From Ipomoea triloba (taxonomy: Eukaryota; Streptophyta; Magnoliopsida; Solanales; Convolvulaceae): DNA of 64,000 bases. The notes under the pieces were generated by a model. It did no database searches. It was not told the origin of the DNA and saw only the letters and a list, made by a program, of their open reading frames with translations. Positions 1 to 9,542 of this stretch are shown here, in pieces. The stretch lies in the NCBI RefSeq assembly GCF_003576645.1, contig NC_044923.1, positions 4,930,636-4,994,635 of the forward strand, in the 5' to 3' direction. A program made the translations under genes and the position numbers. How positions within the stretch are numbered: the stretch's first letter is position 1; each line of letters begins with the position of its first letter.

Positions 1-215
1 AAACGCACCACACTATGTACTAAAATGCACCATTCCAATTCACATAATATAAAACTATGTACTAAAATGCACCATTCCAATTCACATAATATAAATACTA
101 AAATTACCATACACCATTCCAATTCACATAATATAAATACTAAAATTACCATAATAACCCCACTTAAACATACGATAAATACTAAAATTACCATAATAAC
201 CCCACTTAAACATAC
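1..215. repeat. Short tandem minisatellite at window start
   Basis: A unit of roughly 50 bp containing CACCATTCCAATTCACATAA and a following TAAATACTAAAATTACCAT stretch is repeated about three times. The last part (from about 140) is a second duplicated unit ending in CCCACTTAAACATACG. Short open frames across it only reflect the repeat and are not credible genes. Confidence 0.8.
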
Positions 216-301
216 GTGAATTTCAGTAGGATTAATGAAATTGGACAGTGCAGATTAGGCCGCATGACCGCATCAGAGCTCGCCGCAGCATTTGAACCAA
301 A

Positions 302-302
302 A

Positions 303-335
<33 letters not shown>
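302..335. repeat. (TA)n microsatellite
   Basis: An uninterrupted TA dinucleotide run. A second run of the same kind lies at about 970-994. The flanking bases 216-380 show nothing else that I recognise. Confidence 0.9.
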
Positions 336-380
336 ACTGGATCAGATGTGAAGTTAACTTCCCGTGTGGAAGTGCGAATA

Positions 381-850
381 ACACAAAAGAACGCACCTTA
401 AGTGTAGAATTGACGCACCTAACCTTAAACATTAAAATGACGGTGCACATTAAATACATAAATCACGCATCTTAAGTGTACAAAGAAAACACCTTAAGCA
501 CACAAACAAAGCATCTTAAGAACACAAACCGCACACATAAAGTTTTAAAATGACGTACCTTAAGTTTCAACAATTGACACACATTAAACACACAAATCAC
601 GTACGCACATTAAGAAGGAAAACCATGCACCTTAAGTTTCAACAATTGACGCACCTTAAGCAAACAAACCACACACCTTAAGAAGTAAAAACAACGTAAC
701 TAAAACTTTAGATCGACGCACATTAAGTTTCTACAAGAATGAAGCTTAAGTTCTCAACTGAAGAACTGATGCACCTTAAGCACAGAAACCGCGAACCTTA
801 AGAAGGAAAAACTACGCACCTTAAGTTTGACCAATATGCAAAAAGACCAA
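381..850. repeat. CTTAAG-rich degenerate minisatellite
   Basis: The words GCACCTTAAG, CATCTTAAG and GCACATTAAG recur every 20-40 bp on the plus strand, giving about a dozen CTTAAG hexamers in under 500 bp. They are separated by A-rich spacers such as TTTCAACAATTGAC and CACAAACC. Spacing is irregular, so this is a cluster of a recurring word rather than a clean tandem array. Clusters like this are typical of subterminal regions of some plant DNA transposons. Together with the foldback at 1005-1157 it may be one element, but I could not find its left end. Confidence 0.65.
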
Positions 851-1004
851 AATGTCACCGCATTATTTTTTTTTAATCTGTGTTCAATTTGAACAATTGA
901 TTTTAGCGAGATTAATGACTATCATTCAACCGCGTCTTTCACTTGGACACATTCACCGCATTTTATTTCTATTATATATATATATATATATATAAAATCT
1001 CGTA

Positions 1005-1157
1005 CGAACCAAGCTTAATCTTTGAACTTAAAAACTACTGAAAGATTGCACCGCAATTACTACATGATTGCACTGCAACAGCTCCTAGACATGTCGGGAA
1101 AGACCTTGCGGTGTAATCTTTCAGTAGTTCAAAAGTTCACAGATTAAGACTGGTTCG
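1005..1157. repeat. Foldback (long inverted repeat)
   Basis: The left arm (1005-1056) and right arm (1106-1157) are imperfect inverse complements. Shared blocks include CGAACC, CTTAATCT, GTGAACTT or its variant, and CTACTGAAAGATT followed by ACCGCAA. The loop is about 50 bp. The right arm ends just before a copia relic that starts at 1170, which suggests that a foldback-type element, or the end of a larger one, was inserted in or next to the retrotransposon. No clear target-site duplication was found. Confidence 0.7.
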
Positions 1158-1169
1158 CAGTCGAGGGAG

Positions 1170-1295
1170 CTTCAGGTTAATTTTATCTCTACTAAGTATC
1201 AGCTTGCAAATATCTTTACTAAACCACTACGTGCTTCATGGTTTGAATTCTTTCGAGATAAGTTCAATGTTGTGCCTCTTCAACCTTGTACTTGA
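1170..1295 (+). pseudogene. Ty1/copia polyprotein relic, C-terminal end of RNase H
   Basis: The plus strand reads 41 codons plus a TGA stop. The peptide contains FISTKYQLANIFTKPL followed by FEFFRDKFNVV. This matches the strongly conserved tail of plant copia polyproteins, where RNase H ends in an ST-x-x-QLADxFTKPL motif and a short xxFxxLRxKLGV stretch. Everything upstream (integrase, reverse transcriptase, most of RNase H) is missing: the frame is replaced at about 1170 by the foldback element. A polypurine tract and 3' LTR would be expected just downstream, but I cannot identify either. It is a truncated, non-functional remnant. The family assignment is firm, the lineage within copia is not. 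Confidence 0.85.
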
Positions 1296-2110
1296 GATGT
1301 ATTAGAACTTTAAGTGTTATATTTTGCATGTAATTCTAGTTGTGTTATGACTCGTGTTGTGTATATGTACTTTGTAATTTGTATATATACTTTGATGTCT
1401 AACTATGAATACACATTACCGTTGGAACACCAATTCCCATCCATCGAAACCCGACAAATTGTTGTTCACTTATCTGTGCGCGCATTTTGAATAAAACCAT
1501 AAAATAATTAAGCATTTGGCAATGGCGATGATTTGTCATCGTAAACTTCAATAATAGAACACCAGATGCCGCATAAAGAGCCGGGACAGACAACATAGTC
1601 AAGGATAGAATCATAGAATCTTGTCTGACGGAACCATTCGATGGACGTCGGAATTATAATTTTCTTATAGTCTGGACATCACCAAATAATAATACACCAC
1701 GTCCAGAAGAGAATAATTATATTCCTGTATGTCCTTCATTTCTAGATCCAACCACGCACCATGACACACTATAAAGTCCCATTATCACTAGAAGCAATAT
1801 AATGTAACGCTGTTTGTTCAGAGCATTTGAACATTTCCTTTTCTGGTTTAGTGGAGGTCTTGGCCCATTCACTTGCAAATTATACCATAAACTAGAGTCC
1901 ATCTTACAATCTGACCATAATCCAAAATGACATTTGAATTATCAGTTAACAAATTATGTATATGTGAATAAACTAAAAATATTTAATATATTAACTATAT
2001 ATACATAATATGCATGTTAATTGTAATATGCACATAAATTTATTATAATGTGTTAAATGCATGTACATAATCTAGATAGATTCACAATATAACAATTGCC
2101 TATTACTTAT
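1296..2110. other. AT-rich stretch with no gene recognised
   Basis: Two short minus-strand open frames (1399-1614 and 1717-1902, 71 and 61 codons) contain hydrophobic stretches but match no family I know. Stops separate them in every frame tried, so I do not call them genes. The first part could hold the 3' LTR of the copia relic. From about 1970 it is simple AT-rich sequence. Confidence 0.5.
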
Positions 2111-2114
2111 GGAC

Positions 2115-2365
2115 AAGTGACTCTCCTGTGAAACTATCTTATGGATCTTTATCTGTGAGACGGATTAAGATGAAAATGTAATACTTATACTGAAAAATAT
2201 AATATTATTCGATCATCAATAAAATATTATATTTTTCTTCAAAAATATTACACTTTTTTTTCTATAAGTAACAAACATTTTATCGATGATTAGTATTATA
2301 TTTTTTTATATAAATATTACATTTTCACCTTGACCTGACACAATTTACGAATAAGGATGCGTTAT
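2115..2365. mobile_element. Decayed copy of the GAGAC-ended Mutator-like MITE
   Basis: The stretch aligns by eye with the element at 16631-17086. A left block has GGATCTTTATCTGTGAGACG, against GGATCCTTATTCGTGAGACG there. An interior AGTAACAAACATTTTATCGA block precedes GATTAGTATTA, and the right side has CACCTTGACCTGACAC. Both ends are mutated and no target-site duplication remains, so the limits are approximate. This copy is clearly older than the nested one. Confidence 0.6.
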
Positions 2366-2618
2366 GTCTATCACAAACTTTTATCCTATTGCAATATTAC
2401 ACATGTACTGGATCTCGAAGGTTCAGTTTGACGTTGTCCCCCGACACTGGGTTATGGCTATTTCATCCCTTTTCCTTGCTATCCTGCTGGCACACGCTAT
2501 ATGTTGTTTCTCTTTTTGGCTAGTTAGGTACTTAGGGAGCATGGAAATGGGCGACAGAAAATTAAAGTATAAATATATAAATGTATGTGCATTTATAATT
2601 CTTTTTAAATATGCATAA
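2364..2618 (+). other. Unrecognised 84-codon open frame, doubtful
   Basis: The frame starts at an ATG just after the decayed MITE. Its first 55 residues have gene-like composition, with a PRHW motif followed by a hydrophobic stretch of about 25 residues that could span a membrane. The last 25 codons are AT-rich and look like non-coding read-through. The PxxW-plus-hydrophobic layout is vaguely like the C-terminal membrane segment of PIG-P family proteins (GPI anchor synthesis), but I do not assert this. It may be a stray exon or chance. Confidence 0.15.
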
Positions 2619-2740
2619 ATATTAATTATATTGGTTACTTGGCTTTTTTAAGAAATAGATTTTAAAACTTTGTGAATTATGAAAATGATATGTTTCTATG
2701 GAATGAAGTGTTTCTGAAATGCAAAAATTACAGACTTAAA

Positions 2741-2931
2741 AGTTTTTGTAAATCATGCCAAGGACCTTGTGGTCCAGTGGCATCAAACCCTTCCCTTTAT
2801 ATGGGGGTTCGAGCCTCAGTGTCAATACTGACTCTTGTGCTTCAATAGGTTGAGAAAGTAGTTATGAACAGATACTGCATTGTAATAGAGTTAGTAGTAT
2901 TCAAAAAAAAAAAAAAGTTTTTGTAAATCAT
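2741..2931 (+). mobile_element. tRNA-derived SINE with 16-bp target-site duplication
   Basis: The body is 2757-2915. A perfect RNA polymerase III A box (TGGTCCAGTGG, 2770-2780) and a near-perfect B box (GGTTCGAGCCT, 2806-2816) form a tRNA-like head. An unrelated body of about 85 bp follows, then an A14 tail (2903-2916). The whole is bracketed by identical 16-bp direct repeats, AGTTTTTGTAAATCAT, at 2741-2756 and 2916-2931, the hallmark of LINE-mediated retroposition. The perfect duplication and intact promoter boxes argue for a fairly recent insertion. Confidence 0.93.
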
Positions 2932-3642
2932 AGGAGTTGATAAAGAAAGGACATTACTCTAGGTAAGCGAGAGGCCCATAATGTTCATGCATGCATGTAT
3001 TGATTACATAGTATATATTATTGTGAAAAATGATATTTTCTCTTCATCATTTTATCTCATAATGTTCATTTCCTAACGCGATAATACAATTATTTTTATT
3101 TACTGACTACTGTGAATTAGTCGTCCATCCCACTCGCATTAAAACACCTCGTGGTTTACAAAAAATAAAAAATAAAAAATAAAATCTAAAAGTAATCAAA
3201 ATCTTTCTTTATTATTCACCTAACAAAATTGGGCAATTAACAATCCAAGTACTATAAGTGATACGTACAATTAAATTCATGATATAAACAAAAAGTGTAT
3301 TATAAAACCTGGGCCCAATACAATAAAACATTGTATTGTAGGACTGGATTAACAATAGTTGAGGCTAAACTATTACTAAGTGGATGTAGTATCCTAGTTC
3401 TCCCTTATCCAACAAATTAAAAAAAACATTGAATAGATTGTAGAACTGGATTCATAACTGGACTTGTATTTGTGTTGGATTTGAATTTCAAATCAGCCTA
3501 CAAGAGAGAGGGCCACAGGCCACTGGACCTTCCCAAAAATTTTTAATGGGTTCAAATCGCAAACCTTTTTTGCATGTTCAGTTTGATTAAATCATTTCCA
3601 ATATTTTTGAAATAATAAAGAGGTTTAAGAATAGTTATATCA
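2932..3642. other. Intergenic AT-rich stretch, nothing recognised
   Basis: No credible reading frame or element ends were seen. A small hairpin (CAATACAAT against ATTGTATTG) lies near 3320-3345. The stretch ends at a perfect 14-bp palindrome, TGGACCATGGTCCA (3643-3656). Confidence 0.5.
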
Positions 3643-3660
3643 TGGACCATGGTCCACTAA

Positions 3661-4193
3661 CGGTGTGTATGGAAATTCAAAAAATAATTTATGAAAATTA
3701 TTTTTCGGGTTTTCAATGTTTAGATGTGTTTGAAAAATCAAGTCAACGAAAATCATTATCCGTTGACTTAGGAAAATATGACTGTTTTGGTGGAAAATGA
3801 CTTCTATCAAAATTTTGCATAAGTCATTTGTCATAGACCAATCACAACCTCGCCTGCTTTTTTACACCCTACAAACTCGTCAATACTGGATACGCCGATT
3901 TCCGCCAGAACCATAGGCCTGTTTTTCGACGAATATCAGAAGTTTTTTTTTAAAAAAAAAATTAATAAATAACATTACTTTTTAATATTAGTATAAATAT
4001 TTTATATTCTAAATAAAATAATTAAAATGTTTAATTATACAATTCTACTCATTTTCTAGAAAATGAACCAAACACACTAAGACAGTTTTCCATAACGTAA
4101 CCAGGCATTGAAAATAAAATTATTTTATGAAAAATAACTCATTTTCTAGAAAACATTTTTCAGAAGTCATTTTCCTGATTTCCAAACACACCC
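3661..4193. mobile_element. Harbinger-type (Tourist-like) MITE, TAA target-site duplication
   Basis: The terminal inverted repeats read CGGTGTGTATGG on the left and, on the complement of the right end, GGGTGTGTTTGG. They continue imperfectly inward through ATTTTC and TGACTT blocks. TAA flanks both ends (3658-3660 and 4194-4196), matching the TWA target of PIF/Harbinger elements. At 533 bp with no reading frame it is non-autonomous. A relative lies at 7674-8102. Confidence 0.8.
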
Positions 4194-4514
4194 TAAGCGA
4201 ATTGTAAAATTTTGCCCAAATTATGCATTTGCAAATAATATATTATATACTTTCAGTTTAAAATGAATATACCTATTGCAATTAACATATTATGTTAATA
4301 TCCAGTAATTCTTACATCATTTACACTAATTTTTAGAAAAAGTTCATTTTTTTTAAATAATATAACAAGATATTAGTTTGTTCTCTCTTGTATACTCTAC
4401 CCTAATTTTTAGAAAGAGTTTATGTTTTAAAATACAATATTATATTAGTTATCTAGTACCACTTATATCATCTGAACTAATTTTTATGAAGTAACTTTTT
4501 TTTAGAATATAGCA

Positions 4515-4600
4515 AGATGAACCAACATGGTTGGCGTGGTGGTTCAGCATCTCATCCCTTAAGCATAAAGTTGGGAGTTCGATCTCCATCTAGGTTGTTT
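4515..4600 (+). mobile_element. Possible SINE head (tRNA-like)
   Basis: TGGCGTGGTGG (4532-4542) matches the pol III A box with one mismatch. AGTTCGATCTC (4576-4586) matches the B box with two. Spacing is 44 bp, as in tRNA-derived SINEs. It lacks an obvious poly-A tail, because the sequence runs into the 184-bp duplication, so it is a truncated or rearranged copy. Confidence 0.45.
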
Positions 4601-4995
4601 AATACACTTGGCATCTTTTGCACTAATTTTTAGGTTGGAAGTTAAAGTAATAGAGTAGAGTTTGTGAGTACATGTAAGAGAATTCATTAATATAGAGTAG
4701 AGTTTGTGAGTACATGTAAGAGAATTCATTAATTAATTGTTTAATACACTAGTACATGTAAGAGAATTCATTAATTAATTGTTTAATACACTTGGCATCT
4801 TTTGCACTAATTTTTAGGTTGGAAGTTAAAGTAATAGAGTAGAGTTTGTGAGTACATGTAAGAGAATTCATTAATATAGAGTAGAGTTTGTGAGTACATG
4901 TAAGAGAATTCATTAATTAATTGTTTAATACACTAGTACATGTAAGAGAATTCATTAATTAATTGTTTAATACACTGCATCTTTTGCACTAATTT
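4595..4995. repeat. 184-bp tandem duplication
   Basis: Two virtually identical 184-bp copies (4595-4778 and 4779-4962) are followed by a partial third. Each contains shorter internal repeats of GAGTTTGTGAGTACATGTAA and AGAGAATTCATTAAT. The near identity shows a recent local duplication inside the much older repeat field. Confidence 0.9.
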
Positions 4996-5250
4996 AATTG
5001 GGTTCTTTCCCCTGCAAATTGGAATTTTTTTGCAGGTTGGGGTTGGCCTCACTGGAAAAGGCAGTTGCGCCTCACGCACGCAAATTTTGCGCCCGCCTAG
5101 GTGCGTAATTATCTTCTTTTTTTTTTCAGTTTTTTTTTTGTGTGTTTTTTGTTTTTTTGTTTTATTTTTTTTTTCTCTACCTCCATTTTCTCTTTCCTAA
5201 TCACAGTTACAAAAACTCCTCAAAAATGACACCCAAATTTAACTATTGAG
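4996..5250. other. Spacer with GC-rich patch and poly-T
   Basis: About 5040-5105 is GC-richer, with GCGCCCGCCTAGGTGCG, a word resembling the CCTAGGCG-rich ends of the hAT MITE at 9551-9954. It may be a fragment of that family. A T-rich tract covers about 5115-5175. No gene is seen. Confidence 0.4.
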
Positions 5251-5865
5251 GAAGGCCTAATATAACACAATATTAACTATTTAGTGTCTCTTATATACTC
5301 TACACTAGTTTTTAGAAAGGATTATTTTAAAATACAGTATTATATTAGTCCTATAGTGCCACTTGTATCATATGCTCTAATTTTCATAAAGTAATTGTGT
5401 TTTAGAATACAACAAGATATTAGTTATTTAGTACCATTGACATCCTTTGCTTTAATTTGTAGACAAGATCAGAGTTCCTTTTCAGATCAAAATATAACAA
5501 GATATTAGTTGTGTAGTGTCTCTTGCATCCTTTACACTAATTTTTTGAACGAGTTAATTTTTAGAGTAAAATATGATATTAGTTGTCTAAGTGACTTTTG
5601 CATCATTTGCATGAATTTTTAGAAAGAATACATTTTTATAATATAATAACAAGATATTAGCTTGTTAATTAGTGTCTCTTTCATTCTTTACAAATTTTTT
5701 TTAGAAAGAGTTTCTTTCTTAAAATACAATATTATATTAGTTGTTTTTCATTTTTCATTTTTCATTAGTTGTCTAGTGCCTCTGGGGATGTCATCCTCTA
5801 TACTAATTTTAGAGAAGAGTTTCCTTTATTATAATACAATATGATATTATTAGTTAATTAGTATA

Positions 5866-6545
5866 CCATGGATTAGGTTCATCTTGTATTGTTGACCCCC
5901 ATTCAAAAATTATGTATCTGCACTTCTGCAGTTAACATATTATGTGTTTTTCACTTAATAAATCATATGTTTGTAAATAAATTGAAAGCACATAATTTGT
6001 TAACTACAAACACATAATGGGGGTGTTTGGTAAATAGGCTTTGGCTGATTGGGTTAGTGAGTTTGACTAGTTGATAACATTAGTTGATAGTAGCAAGATG
6101 TTTGGTAAATTAGTTGTTAGCTGATACTCTGACGATATATAGTTGATTACATGCAAAATGACTTTCTCAAAAAGATAATTGAAAAAACTACTTTGAGCAA
6201 CTTTTTAAAATTTCGTGTTTTGGAGCAATAAATTGTTACAAAAAACTAATTAACCAAACAGTTATATTAATTGTTTAACCAAGTCAAATAGTTAATAGTG
6301 GTCAAGTAAGTCAAAATTGGCTAATAAACTAACAATGTTACTAACCAAGGCCAATATGCTAACTGCATATTATGTGCCTGTAGGTAACATATTATGTTCA
6401 TATAGTTAACATGTTATGACTTATGCGCATGTAATTAATATATTATGTGTCTTTAATATATTTACAGACACATAATGTGTTAACTGTAGATACATAATCA
6501 GAATATCATTTTGGATATGAGTGCACGATACAAGATGGACTCTGT
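5866..6545. mobile_element. Long-TIR DNA element, decayed, with a nested insertion
   Basis: The left end contains TTCATCTTGTATTGT, then ATTATGTATCTGCA, then AGTTAACATATTATGTG. The complement of the right end has TCCATCTTGTATCGT, then ATTATGTATCTACA, then AGTTAACACATTATGTG. The inverted repeats are about 75 bp. Inside the right arm is a perfect 11-bp hairpin (ATTATGTGTCT at 6442-6452 with its complement at 6466-6476). Sequence near 4200-4300 and the palindrome at 3643-3656 resemble the same family, so a second, more damaged copy probably hosts the Harbinger MITE. Long arms suggest a Mutator-like element, but I could not find a target-site duplication. Confidence 0.55.
6017..6357. mobile_element. 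Possible nested MITE (TTTGGT ends)
   Basis: It begins GGGGTGTTTGGTAAATAGGC and ends with ACTAACCAAGGCC. The arms share TTTGGT or TTGGTTAGT words typical of plant hAT or Harbinger MITEs but are too diverged to delimit. It interrupts the long-TIR element around it. The interior has several more TTTGGTAA and CCAAACAG words. Confidence 0.35.
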
Positions 6546-6719
6546 TACATGTTATAATTTAACGATATTAGTTATCTAGTATCTCTTGCATCATTTGCAC
6601 TAATTTTTAGAAAGCATTACACTTTTTTTTTAAGTATAAATTGATATTAGTTGTCTAGTGACTCTTGCATCATTTGCACTTTTTTTGAAAACATTTGCAC
6701 TTAGTTTTAGAAAAGAGTT

Positions 6720-6761
<42 letters not shown>

Positions 6762-7113
6762 NNNNNNNNNNNNNNNNNNNNNNNNNNNNNNNNNNNNNNN
6801 NNNNNNNNNNNNNNNNNNNNNNNNNNNNNNNNNNNNNNNNNNNNNNNNNNNNNNNNNNNNNNNNNNNNNNNNNNNNNNNNNNNNNNNNNNNNNNNNNNNN
6901 NNNNNNNNNNNNNNNNNNNNNNNNNNNNNNNNNNNNNNNNNNNNNNNNNNNNNNNNNNNNNNNNNNNNNNNNNNNNNNNNNNNNNNNNNNNNNNNNNNNN
7001 NNNNNNNNNNNNNNNNNNNNNNNNNNNNNNNNNNNNNNNNNNNNNNNNNNNNNNNNNNNNNNNNNNNNNNNNNNNNNNNNNNNNNNNNNNNNNNNNNNNN
7101 NNNNNNNNNNNNN
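6762..7113. other. Assembly gap (352 N) within poly-T
   Basis: A run of N is bounded by more than 40 T on the left (6722-6761) and about 48 T on the right (7114-7161). The gap size may be arbitrary. Reading frames crossing it are artefacts of N and homopolymer. Confidence 0.99.
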
Positions 7114-7165
<52 letters not shown>

Positions 7166-7673
7166 ATAAAACATGATAAAAGTTGTCTAGTGCCACTTGC
7201 ATTCTATGTACAAACTTTTATAAAGTTTTTTTTTTTCTTTTGTGAAACAACACTTTTACAAAGTTATTATTATTATTTTTTTTATAGAATACAACATGAT
7301 CAATATTAATTAACTGATTATTTATTATGCTATCAATCTAGTGACTTTCAATTATTGTTCTCCCTCATTTTAAAAGTACATTTTTAAAACATGATACTCG
7401 GAGTTCTGTAGTGTCTCTTGTATTCTATGTACTAATTAATTTTTATAAAGTTATATTTTTTAGAATACAATAAGATATTAACTATCTAGTACCATTGGCA
7501 TCATTTGGACTAATTTTTAGAAAGAGTTCTCTTCTCATAATATAATAAGATATTAGTTATTTAATTAGTGTCTCTTGTATATATACTCTATACTAATTTT
7601 TAGAAAAAAAAAGTTTTCTTTTTAAAATAAAATATTATTAGTCGTCTAGTGCCACTTGTATCATCTGCACTAA

Positions 7674-8102
7674 GGGTCTATTTGGAAAGCAGAAAAATGA
7701 CTTTTGAAAAATGAGTTATATTTCGGTGTTTAGATGTACTCTGGAAAACTGTCTGTGTGTGTTTGGTTCATTTTCCAGAAAATGAGTATAAATGTATAAT
7801 TATATAATTTTATTATTTTATTTAAAATATAAAAATATATAAACTAATACGGAGTAATATTTATTAGAAATTAGAAATAATTTTTTTTTTTTTTACAAAA
7901 AAACGTCGCACGAAGCCATTTTCCGTTTCTGGAAAATGACTTCCAAAATTTTTGTCCGGATGTCATTTTCTGAAAAAATGAGCTCATTTTTCATGGTCAA
8001 CGGATAATGTTTTCCGTTGACCACATTTTCCGGATGTTGCCAAACATCAAAAGTCCGGAAAATGATTTTTGGAAATCATTTTATGGGTTACCAAACACAC
8101 CC
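7674..8102. mobile_element. Harbinger-type (Tourist-like) MITE, second copy
   Basis: It begins GGGTCTATTTGG and ends CCAAACACACCC, with TAA on both sides (7671-7673 and 8103-8105). Its interior shares GAAAATGAGT, TCCGTTGAC and TTTGGTTCATTTTC blocks with the copy at 3661-4193. Length is 429 bp with no reading frame. It is inserted in the old 80-bp tandem repeat. Confidence 0.8.
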
Positions 8103-8627
8103 TAATTTATATATAAAGTAACTTTTTTTTTTAATACAACAAGATATTAGCTATATACTGTATCTTCTTTCATCTGCACATCATTTTTAGAACGAATTCT
8201 TTTTTAGAATAAAACATTATATTAGTTGTCTAGTGTCACTTACATCTTATGCGCAAACTTTTATAAAGTTACTTTCTATTAATAGAATACATCATGATCG
8301 ATATTACCAAAATTATTATTATTATTTTTTAATGATATTACATACAAATCTAGAGCCTATCAATTATCATTTGCCCCCATTTTAGAAAGATTTCAATTTT
8401 TTTTTTTGAAATAAAAAGATTTCATTTTTTAAAACATGATATTAGTTTTCTAGTACAGCATGACATTACTATCTCATGCTCTAATTTTTAGAACAAGTTT
8501 CAATTCTTTTTAGAATACAACATGATATTAGTTGTCTAGTCCTCTTTCCCTTTGGACTAATATAAATTGTAATATCCTAGTTTGTGTTGGTTTGAGGCAA
8601 TCAAAACTATAGTATATAGAAAAATTT

Positions 8628-8772
8628 TGTAATGTTGGTCGGTGTTGTACCTGATATGTATCTAGTATTATTCAAAATTATATATTTTCAATAATATTTT
8701 ATACAATCATGTATAGTATATATAATTATACCAAGTATATGATCAACACCAATACTAATTGACATTGCAACA
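8628..8772. mobile_element. Possible small MITE
   Basis: The left arm contains GTAATGTTGGTCGGTGTTG. The complement of the right arm has GCAATGTCAATTAG then TATTGGTGTTG. Both continue into a TATAC-rich middle. The inverted repeat of about 40 bp is imperfect and no duplication was identified. Confidence 0.35.
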
Positions 8773-8988
8773 TATGCATAAACATTAGCTAGCTTTCACT
8801 AATGAATTGATCAATCGCATTTGATCACACATTTTCCCCTTTGAGAAGTAGAGTAAGTTGCCCGAAAGGAGTAACCAACCGAGTAAAACATGATATTTGT
8901 AATGGTTGCGATTTTCTCTTATAAAAAAAAAAACAAAAAACAAAAAAAAAAAAGACACTTTGTAGTTCTAGAACGATTATGTATGAAC

Positions 8989-9043
8989 AATCCTTTAAGA
9001 AGTTTTTTTTTTTTTTTTTGGGTGAAGAATCCTTTAAGAAGTT
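8989..9043 (-). mobile_element. Tiny poly-A retroinsertion with 16-bp target-site duplication
   Basis: AATCCTTTAAGAAGTT occurs at 8989-9004 and again at 9028-9043. Between them are only T15 plus GGGGTGAAG (9005-9027). Read on the minus strand this is a stub of about 8 bases followed by a poly-A tail, flanked by a perfect duplication, as left by an extremely 5'-truncated LINE or SINE insertion. Confidence 0.75.
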
Positions 9044-9542
9044 AATTACACTATAGTATTCAAATCTATTTATTTGAAGTTCAATTGGTGTTGGCCAATC
9101 AACCTCAATTTGAGCTGACAACTTCGCCCAGCAGACCCTTCAAAGATTTTCCACTTGTTTTGTTTTCACCCTTTTTTTTGGCTTCCATCATCCTTTCTTG
9201 TTGAAAGGCACAATGGGATGATGGACTTTATGGGTAGCCATAAACATTGTACTTTTTATCCGTTACTTTAAACTTGTCACTCTTGATAAGAAATTTTAGG
9301 TCAAAAACTTTTAGTCGAGACAAAACATATCTTTCAATTTGATATCAGATTCAGAATACTCATACAAAAGATTAATAAATTTAAACTATGGTCCACACAT
9401 GAGGGACGCGTGAAACATACAATATATAAACATAAACATGTACACAACAATCGGATTAACTTTTTAGTTGAGACAAAACACATCATTCAATTAATGCAAC
9501 ATTAACTACTAGACATGAGAACAATGAATGATTTTTAGTCCA
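9044..9542. other. Intergenic, nothing recognised
   Basis: AT-rich sequence with no credible reading frame. The phrase TTTAGTCGAGACAAAACATA and its variant TTTAGTTGAGACAAAACACA occur about 170 bp apart (near 9310 and 9463), a weak local duplication. Confidence 0.5.

Larger units (their letters stand above)
4300..8570. repeat. Old degenerate tandem repeat, unit about 75-85 bp, interrupted
   Basis: A recurring unit runs through CACTAATTTTTAGAAAGAGT, then a T-rich stretch, then AATACAACATGATATTAG, then TTGTCTAGTGTCTCTTGCAT. Clear copies occupy about 4300-4510, 5250-5860, 6545-6720, 7165-7670 and 8105-8570. Between them lie later insertions: a SINE-like head plus a 184-bp duplication, a long-TIR element, an assembly gap and a Harbinger MITE. 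Copies differ by many substitutions and indels, so this is an ancient satellite, unrelated in sequence to the large array downstream. Confidence 0.8.

Noticed and set aside
1399..1902. Two minus-strand frames with hydrophobic stretches
   Set aside because: Neither matches a family I know, stops separate them in all frames, and there are no convincing splice sites.
4532..4586. Functional tRNA gene
   Set aside because: A-box-like and B-box-like words are present, but no cloverleaf with paired acceptor and anticodon stems can be drawn.
6630..7309. Three long open frames (172-204 codons)
   Set aside because: They consist of poly-Phe or poly-Lys from T homopolymer and unknown residues from the N gap.
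8825..9121. 98-codon minus-strand frame
   Set aside because: It spans the poly-T retroinsertion and a poly-A run; much of it is Phe and Lys homopolymer.
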